A DNA stretch of 64,000 bases from Triatoma infestans (GCA_011037195.1 JAAEAF010003513.1:1-64000), one strand, 5' to 3'; counted from the first letter of the stretch, positions 33,285 through 44,430 are shown. Program-made: numbers and translations. Notes: generated by a model not told the origin, from the letters alone.

Positions 33285-33540
33285 AGTTAAAACACACAAA
33301 CTGCAAGGACTTTATAGTAAAATAGAAGTTAGATAACGGGAGAAATATAAAGAGACAGATTGGCTGAGTAATGAGAAGATGTAGCAGTTGTAAAACGGTT
33401 CGTAAACTTTTCTGAACTCTTCAGCTGTCGCTCTATTTATATGAATCGAACTCTTCCTTCCTAATCCCGGCCTAGGTGGGGGAGTAACTAACTTTGGATC
33501 CTATGAATCTTTAATGATTCGGATCCCATTACATTAAGAT
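33285..33540 (-). repeat. LTR-like repeat H, copy 2
   Basis: Clearly related to 4605-4890: ACACACAAACTGCAAGGACTT, TAGAAGTTAGATAACGGGAG, GACAGATTGGCTGAGTAA and TGTCGCTCTATTTATATG. Minus-strand TATAAATA at 33434-33441 followed by GAGCGACAG. The block GCCTAGGTGGGGGAGTAACT (33470) recurs at 36559. Confidence 0.48.
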
Positions 33541-34715
33541 CTTAGTGGCAAATAATTCTGAATAAGAAGCTACAATACAAGTGTTTTATCGAATACATAT
33601 TTTTTTAAAGATTTTTGCCACTTTATTTCTTATGATTAACTTTTTTAAAAGTTATGTTTTTCAGATATCTTATTCCAAACATGTCTTGTCAAAATTAAAT
33701 TTATATTATTTACTAATTTGTACTTTTATTTTGCAGGTAAGTTGGAAATAACCTTCCATTGGTCGTACACTCATATTTAACTAACACACTTTTATATCAT
33801 CATTGCAAGTATGTATTACGTATATACACATTTTTTTTTTTTTTTAAATAAAATTTAATATAGCTCTTAAATTTTTATGTTTTAAAGGTAAACAACCACA
33901 TCTAGTTTACGCACACTAAATCAGAGGCTAGAATTCCTTTCATAAAACACTATCATGGCCATCTTATCTATGATTGGAATCAATAATTGAGATCTAGTAG
34001 TGGTGTACAGAACAAAAACTACGGCCGATATAATCACTATAATTCTAGATATACTGAGAATCGTGAACTATCCAGTTTTATGTTTACGTTTTAGCGATCA
34101 CCTTAAAACAAATTGTACATAACTTCTCCATAAATAACAGTCAATATTTTCTTTGCATTCTACACCTCCATGTTGGTTACTGTAGTACATTGTACTTTAT
34201 TTTTAGAAGATTATTACTCTATTACTTTATCTATACTATATATTACTTTATCTATATTTTTAGATAAACTTTTATTTAATATTATTCCGGATATTCATGG
34301 GATACGATTTGAAGAAATGATGACTTTGTTATTATTATTGCTCCCACTTAAGAGCTCATATTTCGCATCATAAAGAATAAATTGATGTTTATTTTTTAAA
34401 ATATATTCCTAGAATCGACAGATTATTATTTTGTTGAACATGACTAGTATAATAATTTTATTTATTTATTTTTATAAAACTTTTCATAAAATTGAAAAGA
34501 ATTTATCAATGGCATTTGTCAGTTTTGTAGAACATAATATAGAGAGTTTAATAATATTCCTGCCTTTCCTGTTTCTTAAAAAAAAAAAAAATGATAATAT
34601 GTTGAAAGTTCTACAAATTTGAATCAATAAATTGCAGTAACTTATCAATCATTTTATCAATAAAATTATCAGTAATATGTGGCAAAAAAATTATCAGAAA
34701 GAAAATGATGAACAA
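33541..34715. other. AT-rich stretch, nothing identified
   Basis: Several short open frames without motifs; runs of T (33831-33845) and A (34579-34591). Confidence 0.45.
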
Positions 34716-34724
34716 ATCATTTTG

Positions 34725-35690
34725 GTGTTATGCTATGTGTCCACTTGTGACAAAATGCTCTCGCGACTATTGTCACGAGTGGATAGGGGCCAGAGAACAG
34801 TCTCGGAGATAAGCCCGCGCAGATCTCTGAGAGCGTAACTGTCATGAGTGGGACATATTCATCTGTGCCCTCGTGACTCAGTCTCCCAAGAATTCTGTCA
34901 GTGTATGAAGATTTTTTTTTCACCTCTCGGAGACTTGATTTCATTTTTGTGTATAATTTTTCAAATTTTATTTCGGAATTCTATATTTTTATTTGTATTT
35001 TGGTTAATTCTTTTTTTTAACCTTACAATAGACGCGCATATAAATGGGACATGAAATATGAGCAGAGTATATGTGAGATATATATCAAGTAATTTCAAGC
35101 GATAATGTTCAGTTAATTCCAAATTTTGCCAAATACAGGTGTATGTTGAAAAAATATAAAACGCACCATTATGAAATTTCGATGTTTATTTTGTAAATAA
35201 AACATAAACACACATAAAAAAAAAACAAAAGTTGAGAAAAAGAATAATTTTGTCTGTTCAATTTTACTCTCACAGATTTAAGTTCAAATACCTAAACAAA
35301 CAAACTACTCTTTGAACATAATTTTGTAACCAAAGTCTATTGTACAGGCGACTGCCTAAAACAATTATTATAAAATAAAAAAAACTATCTTTCTTCTTTC
35401 CGCTTTTTCATAGTATTATACGCAATTATAAAAGCTATGGCCTGACGTGAATCCATTAGGAAATAAAAGATAAAAATAAACACACTGCGATCAAAGCAAA
35501 CAACTAACAGCGAGTTGACTCTCAAGTGGACACGAAATGTTCCTGGTCTCGAGTCTGCAGTGACTATCGAGTCTCAGAAAACTGGCTCGCGACCGAAAGT
35601 GATCTCGAATGGACAACCCCTTGAGACTGATCTCGAGACTTTCTTGATTTGTCATACAAGTGGACACTTAGCGTTAGTGTTCTATATGTC
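34725..35690. mobile_element. Non-autonomous DNA element with reiterated subterminal motifs
   Basis: Ends are inverted: GCTATGTGTCCACTTGTGAC (about 34731-34750) and, reversed, GCTAAGTGTCCACTTGTATG (about 35658-35677). Both ends carry several further copies of GTGGACA- and CTCGAGA/TCTCGCGA-type words (for example 34760, 34790, 34835, 35527, 35560, 35630). The roughly 950-bp body has no credible ORF. Multiple subterminal motif copies in both orientations are typical of hAT- or P-like MITEs. I could not fix a target duplication, so exact ends are uncertain. Confidence 0.55.
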
Positions 35691-35723
35691 ATAAATTAAA
35701 AAAAGTCTGGTTTGAAAATGCTC

Positions 35724-35729
<6 letters not shown>

Positions 35730-35754
<25 letters not shown>

Positions 35755-35819
35755 AGAAAGGGCAGGGCGAAACCCTACGCTATCCAAAGCCCATGTAGCT
35801 ACCCCTTAAGCATGTAAAC
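35730..35819 (-). mobile_element. Very short 5'-truncated I-like LINE 3' end
   Basis: Minus orientation: the last ~60 bp of the I-like LINE 3' UTR (GGGGTAGCTACATGGGC...GATAGCGTAGGGTTTCGCC) followed by an AAT tail, flanked by GCTCTTATTA at 35720-35729 and 35820-35829 (10-bp target duplication). It matches the 3' end at 7277-7352. Confidence 0.82.
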
Positions 35820-35829
35820 GCTCTTATTA

Positions 35830-36455
35830 GATACTGCGCCTCTATTGGATACCCGGACACGCGGGAATAGAGGGGAATGAGAGGGCAGACCAGCTGGCTA
35901 GGGAGGGATCATCTCAACCATTTTGCGGTCCTGAACCAGCCCTGGCTGCCACAAGACGTTTCGTGACAAACAGATTAGACTTTGGGAGACGAAAGTTTTG
36001 AAGAAACGCTGGGGGGACACGCAAGGGTGCCTCCAAGCCAAAAGATTTATAAAGACAATCAGACAGGGAACTTCGGAGTATCTCCTGTCCCTTAGTAGGA
36101 CGGGTCTGAGGACCCTGATAGGGATAGTGACTGGACACACTTGGGTGTCCAGCCACTTGTTTAATATAGGGAGGACGTCTAGTCCCATTTGTCAGAACTG
36201 TGACGACGGAGTCAGGGAAACGGTGTACCACTACCTTTGTCAGTGTCCCCGTTTCGCTGGAACTAGGTTTCGTGTTTTTGGGAGGGCATCACTCTTGCAG
36301 GATTGTCTGCGCGAGCTGGAGTGTCGGGATATCTTGGGATACTGTAGATTAACCAGTAAGCTACCGGGGGAGATTTATTAAGGGGTTAGGGGGGTTTCGG
36401 GGGGATAAAGGCACATAGGCTTAGGTCCCGCGCCATTAGGCACCCGAATTACAAT
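35830..36455 (+). pseudogene. I-like LINE RNase H and C-terminal region
   Basis: From 35840 the plus strand reads LYWIPGHAGIEGNERADQLA (end of the RNase H domain with catalytic His, Asn and Asp positions) on to FVTNRLDFGRRKF and a stop. A frameshift near 35998 leads into KKRWGDTQGCLQAKRFIKTI..., IGIVTGHTWVSSHLFNIGR and CQNCDDGVRETVYHYLCQC, a C-x2-C-x9-H-x3/4-C cluster, ending at 36381. A 3' UTR with AATAATAAGTAA tail follows (to about 36455). The N-terminal half of the RNase H is missing, so inactive. It is a different lineage from the copy at 6434. Confidence 0.8.
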
Positions 36456-36800
36456 AATAAGTAAACGGTCTTAAGTAAAGTCCGTTCTTACTACTTTTAA
36501 TACAGCTATGTATAATATGTAAAATGAGAAAATTTCTGTAAATATAAAATTTCTATTGCCTAGGTGGGGGAGTAACTAACTTTCAATTCTTTAATGTCAG
36601 CTTCTTCGCTGACTGGTGGTTGGGGGACAAATTCCAACCAACTAACCAAGGAAGGTAGACAATGATTACATCGTCGAGAGCACCAATACTATTGAACAAA
36701 TATATTTGAATTTTAACGATTCAGATTCAAATCAGAACAATCACGTACAAACAACCTTTTGCAGAAAAATTTTACAAATAAAAGTGATAGGTTTATATTT
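36456..36800. other. Spacer with one shared LTR-like block
   Basis: GCCTAGGTGGGGGAGTAACT (36559-36578) is shared with repeat H at 33470; nothing else recognised. Confidence 0.4.
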
Positions 36801-36802
36801 GT

Positions 36803-36860
36803 GCAATTAACAGTGTGATAACACAGTCTTGCATAGAGCAAATTCAGTTTATACACTGTT
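36803..36860 (-). repeat. Hammerhead family A, fragment without ribozyme
   Basis: AACAGTGTGATAACACAGTC and GAGCAAATTCAGTTTATACA are the central (loop-side) blocks of family A fold-backs; the ribozyme side is cut off. Confidence 0.55.
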
Positions 36861-36928
36861 TTTTGTTTTTTTTTTTAAACTGCTTTCTTAAGACCTAACT
36901 AGGTTAGGAGAGGGTTTGTTTGATACCT

Positions 36929-37216
36929 GGGTGAGTCAACATAATACGTGGGCTCAATACTAGAACTAGACAACTCGAATGTTTTAGATTTTGAGTTAAC
37001 TGCACTAAAATATTGTTCAGTTAGTAACCGTTTCAATGATAGAGGTGGGTAACTAAAAAAAATGTTACCAGATATATCTAGAGTCATTTTATTAGTTACA
37101 CACTTCTAGCATTGAAACGGTTACTAATCTGAACAATATGCTAAAGCAGTTAACTCAAAATCTAGAAAATTCGAGTTGTCTAGTTCTGGTATTGAACCTA
37201 CGTAAATGTTGTTCAC
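36929..37216. repeat. Fold-back repeat, arms ~125 bp
   Basis: The segment 36929-37056 is an inverted copy of 37090-37216. For example GAACTAGACAACTCGAAT (36963) faces TTCGAGTTGTCTAGTTC (37170), and TAGTAACCGTTTCAATG (37022) faces CATTGAAACGGTTACTA (37110). The loop is about 33 bp. A transcript would form a long imperfect hairpin. No ORF and no ribozyme core; origin unknown. Confidence 0.82.
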
Positions 37217-38165
37217 CATTTTTAAAAGGCTTGTGTATATTGTTCCTTTTAAAAACGGGAAACATCAAACAAGTGGAGATATGTACCTTAAATTATGTTT
37301 TTAAATTTACATTGATAATTTAATTACCCATACTATCTTATTATATTGTAATTGTTTTTTTGAGTGTGGAAGACCACTCTGTCAGTTATGGACTACTTTG
37401 GGAATAATGAATGATAAAAAATTGAATGTTCGTAAGATTTTTTTAAGAAAATTATACTAAATGACTTATTTAAACTTTCCTCAGTTGGTATTCCCACAAA
37501 TATCCGGTAATTATAAAAATCTAGTCTTATTATTTATTTTAGTAAATTAAACATAAACATCGTTAGATTGTTTGTTTACAATATACTAGCACTAAACACT
37601 AAATACATTTTAAAAAAAAAAACAAGAAGAAGTAGGAAAAGAACCTTCATCTAAAATATCAGCAATTTCCGAGTGTAGTTATCAGGTGTTGATGTCAGTA
37701 TACGCAGACAACACAACTCTCAGCCTGTCTTCATTAGTATGTCATGCAGCCAGTTTTATCCATTAGCTTGTTATTCGCTTAACGAAGTCTCTTATTAACA
37801 TGTATTTAACATTAACACTGCTGCTCTGTTGTTGTTGTTTGACTTGTACCTGTTTCCTTTATTATCTACACTGTACTATTAAAGTTGATTAACGATATTT
37901 ATTTTCTTTCTAATATTTATTAATTAATTTTTTTTTTACTTCACTAATCAGTTAATGTTGCCCAATCATTATAGTAGGTCTTTTTTATTTTCATTAAATG
38001 TCAACTCAATTACATTTTTATAAATAAAGTAATCGGATGTTGTAGGGGGCTAAGAATTTCCGCTTTCAAAGATAACTTTATAGTAGTTTAGATTTCACTA
38101 AGAGCTACTTTAACATTCACTGAACGGCGCTTCAGATAGATAATTCTCTATTTTGCACGCAATTT
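37217..38165. other. AT-rich stretch, nothing identified
   Basis: No supported ORF, repeat or RNA. Confidence 0.45.
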
Positions 38166-38171
38166 TTTTTT

Positions 38172-38390
38172 AGTTTCTCTTACTCCTAGTAATAAGAGCA
38201 AGTATTGTAATCGTGTCAAATTTTCGATATCCAGTTTTCACTGGAAATATCCGTTTTGAGATTCCCTGAGTCCAAAAAAGTGGTTTTTAGCAATTGGTTT
38301 GTGTGTGTGCGCGTGGGACAGCATATCTCAAAAACGAAAAATCACAGAATGTTCAAACTTTATATTTCATTAATGTGCTACCAGAAGTCT
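38172..38390 (+). repeat. HINE-like repeat, 5' part (copy j)
   Basis: GTTTCTCTTACTCCTAGTAA, the CAAGTATTGTAATCGTGTC block, CTGGAAATATCCGTTTTGAG, CCCTGAGTCCAAAAAAGTGG, a GT tract and AGCATATCTCAAAAACG. High similarity to copies b-d over 200 bp, then cut off. Confidence 0.68.
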
Positions 38391-38489
38391 TGAGAATAAG
38401 CTAAAATTCAATGTTATTTTTTCTTCGTTAATATTAGTATTAAGATAAGACAGGAGCTCCTACTCAGCTTTTGATGTGAGAGTTTAGGT

Positions 38490-38630
38490 TTCGATTTATG
38501 TGAATGTATCAACTGTATTTGCTCTGTGCAAGTCTATGTTATCACACTGTTTGACAAAAACAACCTGATGATGGGCGAACGCCTGAAACCGTTCGATGAC
38601 CACAAAAAGAAGCAGGCTATCATTTATGTG
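38490..38630 (+). repeat. Hammerhead family A, single arm
   Basis: Contains ATCAACTGTATTTGCTCTGT, then core CTGATGA (38565-38571), stem II GGGC/GCCT, GAAA, ACCGTTC|GATG and the tail ACCACAAAAAGAAGCAGGCT. The core is intact, but stem III is ACCGTT (G to T) and stem I is weakened (CAAC before the core). Likely impaired. Confidence 0.68.
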
Positions 38631-38744
38631 AATGTTTGAATGATATCGATCCACTATCATAAGTAAAAAAAATAGGAAACTACAGTTATAACTTGTTTGC
38701 TAATGTCGTAAGACAACGCTTTCGGAAACTCATATTTCTGATTA

Positions 38745-38902
38745 CCTAATAAAAATCGATGACATTGTTGTGGTGGTTGGGTTCCGCAGAGCTGGAAAGC
38801 ATCAGAGAAATTTTCCGTGGTAGCCTGCTTCATTTTGTGATCATCGACCGGTTTCGGGCGTTCGCCCATCTTCAGGATGCGTTTTGTCAGACAGTGTGAT
38901 AA
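38745..38902 (-). repeat. Hammerhead family A, left arm of a fold-back split by hAT
   Basis: Minus strand, with the family tail (GTGGTTGGGTTCCGCAGAGC...CCTGCTTCATTTTGTG) and an intact ribozyme at 38842-38879. The loop side ends at GTGATAA where the hAT element inserted; the other arm resumes at 41169. Confidence 0.75.
38842..38879 (-). ncRNA. Hammerhead ribozyme motif, family A, intact copy
   Basis: Minus strand, 38 nt: CATC (38876-38879), CTGAAGA (38869-38875), extra T, stem II GGGC-GAAC-GCCC (38856-38867), GAAA (38852-38855), self-complementary stem III ACCGGT, cleavage after the C of GTC (38846), GATG (38842-38845) pairing with CATC. All conserved core bases of the hammerhead fold are present. 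Stem III of three pairs without a loop cannot close alone, so a dimer of two cores is the expected active form. Cleavage is not shown. Confidence 0.8.
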
Positions 38903-41168
38903 TAAGGAACGGATTTTTATGTATTTAAAAATGCCAAATATTTAATTAAAATATGCATTTATTTTCGTCAATTATGTGGAAAATATGTGATTTTCTTAAA
39001 ATATTTTCTGGAATATTTAAGTAAAATGGACATTTTTTTTTATGAAAATGGAATTTTGGGGGGGGCAAGTTATAATTATTTATACAAAAAAAGAACATTT
39101 TTACAATTTATAATAATTTATTAGGAACAAAATAATTTGTTTTTACAAGTTATAATGATTTATACAACAAAGAACATTTTTACTATTTATAAAAAGATGT
39201 GTTAAATTTTCAATTTTGAAAACTTCACTCTTCGAAATTGTTTGCAACCACATGAAATTTCAAATGTTGGAACGTAAAGTGACGACGATCTGGGCGTAAG
39301 ATGGACTTGTAACGACTAAAAGATCGTTCAACATCTACAGATGTTATAGGTGCCTTGTTGAAAGAAGTTATCTCGTTGGTTGTAAAGGGTACACGATGTT
39401 CTGAGGTGACTTCTGTTCCACTGATAATATCAGAAATCTGGCAGATGGTCTCCCACCCTTTGTTCTTGCTCATACTTCTACCAGTTTTGATCTGATCAGA
39501 TCTCCCTTACTCCCAGGTATTCCTTCCACCTTTTCGATGACTTTTTTAACGTTGGACACGTTTTCTGTCAGTCGAACATTTTGGGACTCAAGTTGGGTAA
39601 TGGCTTGTGCAAGAAATACGCAATTGTCAGAAATGAATGCAAGGTCTTTCCTTAAATTAGGTTTCTCGAATAAAGACTTGGCTGTATTTATCGCTACTGC
39701 TTCGTCTTCGAGATGTGAAAGGACATTCTTGATTTAATTGTAGTTTTCATAGTAATACTGAGCTGCTTCCAGCCAAGTACCCCATCTTGTCAATATTGGT
39801 TCTGGTGGAAGGCACAAGTCTGAATAGAGATCTTTTAGCATTTTAATGCGACTTGGTGCTTTTAGAACACTTTTTTAACCGAGGAGATTAAGGAATCTAC
39901 GTCACTGAACAAAGATCGGACAGTTTCTGCTACTCGATGCAAGGCATGAGCAATACACGTCACATGAATTATCTTAGGATAAAATACCTGAATAGATTGC
40001 CCAGCCTTGACCATGTTGGGGGCAGCATCAGAGAGAAACAAAAGAACTTTTTCGTTCAAAACTCCACTGGGCCATAGGAATATGCATTGAGGCATCGAAG
40101 AATCGTGAAATGGTGGAATGATTGCATTTTTCGAGAACCTCACAGTTCAAAAGGAATGGCTTTGAATCCACATCAGCATCACTGTCAAGTTTTCCAATAA
40201 CTGCATTGGCAATATACCTGCCCTCAACGTCAGTGGTTTCATCAATTGACACCCAAATCGGTCCATCTTTGATATGTTCTCGAATTTTGGTTATTGTATC
40301 TTTATAGATATCTTCCAGGTAGTTTTTCCGCAGAGTGCTCTCGTCAGGCATTTTTTTCCCAATATAGGTCTCTAAGAATCCTTTGAAATGAGGATTTTTA
40401 AGTTTGTGGAAAGGGATATCTGCTCTAACCAAAGCCCGACACAGATCTGTACTCAGAGTAGACTTACTTGATGATGGATCTGTAAGGAAGGCTTGATAGG
40501 ACGTCCTCTCTTTCTTTCTGTTTTTATTCTCTATGTGCGATCCGGTGGCAATATGTTGGGTGACTTGGGAACGTTGAGAGCAAGAAACGCGCTTGTCACA
40601 AGCTGTGCAGTACAAAATGTCTCCATCACTTCGAAAAAGTTCTGCTGGAAACTCGCGAAGATATTTAGCAACCAGTTGTCTGTTTGAGGCCGATGTTCGT
40701 GGCATTTCACCCAAAAAAGAATACACTAAGTGACCGAACGAAAGAATTGGACACTTCAACGAACGAGCTGAAAGAACAGACAACGTCAGACAACTTCAAA
40801 GAACTAACAAGTGCCCGTCACTGTTTAGCAGCATTCTGTGTAAATTACAATAACCATTGTACCCACTGTGATTCACAGCCCTACAGTCTGTGGTTCACAG
40901 TTCCTGTCAACCACCTCCCAATTATGAAAATATGCCCAAAATGAAAAATATGAAAAAATATGTACATATTTTGATTAAATATGTAGAAATATTTATTTAT
41001 TTTGATCAAATATGTATAAATATGCGATAACATCCAAATATGTGGAAATATGTGAAATAAAAGTAGACTCAAACGGCTTAAAAAGTGTCAGTATGAATAC
41101 TTCTAGTTGAAAAACGTCTGTAAATTGCCTAGAAAAAAATATGTAAATACATACGAATCCGTTCCCTA
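38903..41168 (-). mobile_element. hAT transposon, decayed, inserted in a hammerhead fold-back
   Basis: Terminal inverted repeats: TAAGGAACGGATTTTTATGT at 38903 and, reversed from 41168, TAGGGAACGGATTCGTATGT (two or three mismatches over 24 bp). Flanks are TGTGATAA (left) and GTGATAAC/AGTGATAA (right), an 8-bp target duplication with one change, typical for hAT. Total 2,266 bp. Joining the flanks restores the family A repeat, which proves the order of insertion. Confidence 0.86.
39225..40705 (-). pseudogene. hAT transposase with N-terminal C2H2 zinc finger, frameshifted
   Basis: Minus strand from the ATG at 40705 (MPRTSASNRQ). Residues C33, C36, H51 and H57 form a BED/CGG-binding-type finger, then a LYCTACDKRVSC block, a region ending in GKKMPDESTLRKNYLEDIYK, and WVSIDETTDVEGRYIANAVI with the first catalytic Asp. 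A frameshift near 40085 leads to [14 protein letters not shown] (second Asp) and [12 protein letters not shown] stop near 39865 and further shifts follow. The C-terminal dimerisation segment SVDVERSFSRYKSILRPDRR (with the catalytic Glu) is at 39260-39360, ending at 39225. All three acidic residues are still readable, but at least three frameshifts abolish function. A start further upstream (40783) is possible but adds no family sequence. Confidence 0.88.
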
Positions 41169-41285
41169 GTGATAACACACACTTGCACAGAGCAAATTCA
41201 GTTTATACACTCTTATGAACGCCCGAAACCGGTCGATGACCACAAAATGAAGCAGGCTACCACGGAAAAATGTCTCTGATCGATG
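41169..41285 (+). repeat. Hammerhead family A, right arm of the fold-back split by hAT
   Basis: Resumes with GTGATAAC...CTTGCACAGAGCAAATTCAG and ends with CGCCCGAAACCGGTCGATGACC and the family tail. A deletion has removed CTGATGA and the 5' side of stem II (TCTTATGAACGCCC), so this ribozyme is dead. Confidence 0.72.
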
Positions 41286-42660
41286 ATATTGTTTGGGGTT
41301 GTTCATGGATTGTTTCAACATGGACTTTGCTTAGTTTTTAATATCAGGAAGCCTGCCTGAAATAACCAAATCTTAACCATACGAATTTTGGTTTAATTTA
41401 ATTTATTTATGAAAAAGGGCAAAAAGTAAAATATGTTTTCGAAGTCCAGAAGAAAAACAAGAAGAAATTATCGAAGAACTAAAATACATTCGTTCTGCCA
41501 AGCAAATAACCATTCGCCTCGCTTATGAGTAGTTCCGGTTACTGTTCTCAAAGTTATTATAAAGAAACTGGAAACTGGATTGCTTCAAAAAAAAAAAAAG
41601 GGGGCGAACTCTGGTTAAAAGTATGAATTTCAAATATAACAGCACGAAACGCGAAATTTAACATGTATATATAATCGTGATTGCAACTTGTTACTACTAT
41701 ATATCTTAACATAATTAAAGGATTTTCTCAAGACGATCAAGCAGTGTTTGAATTTTGCTTAGGATTAAAAATTTTATTTTAGTACTTAACCTATTGAGTT
41801 CAGGCCACGCCCATCTTAAAAAAAAAATGAACAAAAAAGAGAATATAATGATTCTCATTTTTAACTGAAAATCGATTTTTTATCTTCGATCTAAATTAAA
41901 AGCAGTCAGTCACTTAAAATATTTTTTTTTTGAATTTATTTTATTTAACATGTCAACTTAAATAATCATATGAAAAGAATAAAATGAAATAATAAAATTA
42001 AATGTCACAAAAAAAATTAATCTTCAAAAAAATAAATTTTCATTTCAAATCTCTTTTTTTTGTAAATTTCAAAAACTTAAAACTGCCTGTTTTCCTTATA
42101 GCTTTGGCAAATTTATTATAAAATTGACGATCAAGAAAGATATAAATTCAGTCAGTTTTAAATTTAACGAACACCAAATATATTAATAAAGTAAATTTAC
42201 AAAATTTATTTTTAACAATTTTTTTTTTTTATTTCCAAAATGTTGTTGAAGTTATATAAATATAAAAAAATATAACTTTGCCACTTCTGAATATAACTTA
42301 TTTAAATTTATTGTTGTTATATTAAACATACTGATGTTATATGAATCTTTAGTTTCTTATTATACATTTTTTTATTTGTTTAGATTTACAAATTGAACAG
42401 TAATTTTTAGAAATAGTAATTTGGAATGTACAGCTGCCAAACTGGTAATTCGCGTTGTCGATAACTCAGATGGAATTTTTCAATATATTTAAACACTAAA
42501 TTCTTGTTTAATACGTATGTAAAGTAGCTGGTTGATCAAAATTCCAGTCATGTACAATAATGTACATTTGTGCTGGGTAACTAAAAAAATTGTTTATTAA
42601 TTTATTGGGTTAATATGTTGGTGGAGGAAGACCTTTGCTATGGTCTGATTGCAAGTTGGT
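41286..42660. other. AT-rich stretch, nothing identified
   Basis: No gene or element ends recognised over about 1.4 kb; many A/T runs. Confidence 0.45.
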
Positions 42661-42663
42661 AAG

Positions 42664-43379
42664 GTTGTAATTTTTTTTTTTTTTTCAATGCCAACATGCT
42701 CCGGCACCCACCAGAGTGCAACTTTGTTCCTGCTGCCCAGATCGTTAAGTTTATCTAGGCATTCCCAAACCATTTTAGAGTTAATAACTGGTGCACCCAG
42801 AGCTCCAATGGCTGCTTGACTATCAGAAAGGATTACAATCTCCTGATTCCTGTATCCCCTATCGAGGTTAAATTGAACACATCTTCCGATAGCGTATATC
42901 TCCGCCTGGAAGATGCTGGGAAATTTACCCATGGGTTCCGAGTGCTTGATCCTTGGACCAACCACCCCCGCCCCAGTCCCCTCGAGGGTCTTCGACCCAT
43001 CAGTATACCATTTAATGGCATGTTCCTTGATGCCCAACAGAGCGGATCCCTCGCTCCACTCACTTTTGGTGCCTAGCCTCGACGAAAAATTTTTAGTGAA
43101 GCTGTACTTCTTAACCATACCATCCCTAGGGAGGTGCCAGATGAGGGAGCCCAAAGGTGAGAATACCAACTCTCTAACCCCCAGCCATCCCTCCCCTCCT
43201 GCACCACCCCTAGAGATCCTAAAAAGGGCCCCCTTCGCCGCCCTTTCCACCACTAGGTGCAAAGGTGACAGATTGAGGATAACCTCCATCCCGGCGGTGG
43301 GGCAAGTCCTCATAGCCCCCGTCATGCATAATCATGCGAGCCGCTGTACCTTGTCAGGAGTTCTCCTGAAGTTGTAATT
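42664..43379 (-). mobile_element. LINE fragment with poly(A) inside its coding region and 9-bp target duplication
   Basis: GTTGTAATT occurs at 42664-42672 and again at 43371-43379. Between them, read on the minus strand, is an RT/RNase H coding fragment whose 3' end is a run of about 14 A (T run 42671-42685). The copy is truncated at both ends relative to the LINE. It looks like target-primed insertion of a prematurely polyadenylated transcript. Confidence 0.78.
42686..43370 (-). CDS. RT C-terminus and RNase H domain (N-terminal part) of a LINE
   Basis: Open on the minus strand for about 228 codons. The first 110 residues (TGAMRTCPTAGMEVILNLSP, LHLVVERAAKGALFRISRG) are the linker after RT. 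RNase H follows: KWYTDGSKTLEGTGAGV (catalytic Asp), QAEIYAIG (Glu), ILSDSQAAIGAL (Asp), then WWVPEHVGIE, where the GH of the usual WVPGH is EH. The coding stops in the poly(A) run before the last catalytic Asp, so it cannot be active. The clean frame and clear target duplication suggest a young insertion. It is the same lineage as the fragment at 49324-49875. Confidence 0.84.
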
Positions 43380-43380
43380 A

Positions 43381-43850
43381 CAAGAAATAGTAATGTAATG
43401 AACACTTTTACAGCCAGGCTTAAAGTCCAAACACAGATCAAGAGTTTCCTGGACCGGACGTGGGTTAGCAAAACTTATTTTTATAGTTAAATGCTTATAT
43501 AAAGTTTATATAAATATTTTATACAACCTTAGCCAAATCCGAGAATCGAACCCAATAAGGTTCTATTCGTAAAATAACGTTCCAGACTTTAACACTCTGT
43601 TCTCGCGCCTTGATTAATTATTAAACACTAAGTTGATTTGTATTCTTATTATTATTAATGATAGTAATGTAGTTCTTTAAGGAAATCAATTTATAAAATG
43701 TCCAATTTACCAATAAATCAACAACTGACTCATGGCCTCATAGACCGTCCGAGCAGTTGTTAGAGAAAAGATCAATAAATTCTTGTAGGTGAATTTTATA
43801 TATAAGTACACCACAAAAACTGACAATGAATGTTATATAATAAATTAAAA
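43381..43850. other. Spacer, nothing identified
   Basis: No ORF or repeat end recognised. Confidence 0.4.
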
Positions 43851-43856
43851 AAATCT

Positions 43857-44391
43857 GGTGTGAAACACTCACACAATTTTCTCTTTCTCCAGTTCTCAAA
43901 ATTATAATTGACAAATTTTATAGTTTGTGTACTAAATTTAATGAAATTCTTCGAAAACTGAAAAAACTGTCCAGTAAAAGCGCACTTCCGGTTTACTAAT
44001 TTTCTTGAAACTCGGAATTTTGGACATCTATTTATTTTCTAATTAATTTTGTTTGGACGATAGAATTGTATAAACAACTATGATAGCACTTTCGAGAAAA
44101 ACATAACTCCACCCCTCCTCCAAACGTGCCCTTAAATGAATTTTCCCCGAGAAATGTTTTAAATAAAAATTGTAGATCATTGTATGTATTGTTGATATAC
44201 CAAGTTTGAAGAAAATCATCGGAGCCATTTTTGAGAAACACGCAAAAAAGTAAAAAGAAACCAACAAGTAAAGTGGTACTTTCTAGTTGAGGAATTTTGA
44301 CCGATGACCCACTGTCAGATGCCATGGTGATAACTAAACGGAATATCAAGTTTCAACTTTCTAGGATATCGTTTTTGAGCTATGCTGTTCA

Positions 44392-44430
<39 letters not shown>

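Noticed and set aside
42913..43377. Plus-strand 154-codon frame.
   Set aside because: Antisense shadow of the RT/RNase H fragment on the minus strand.
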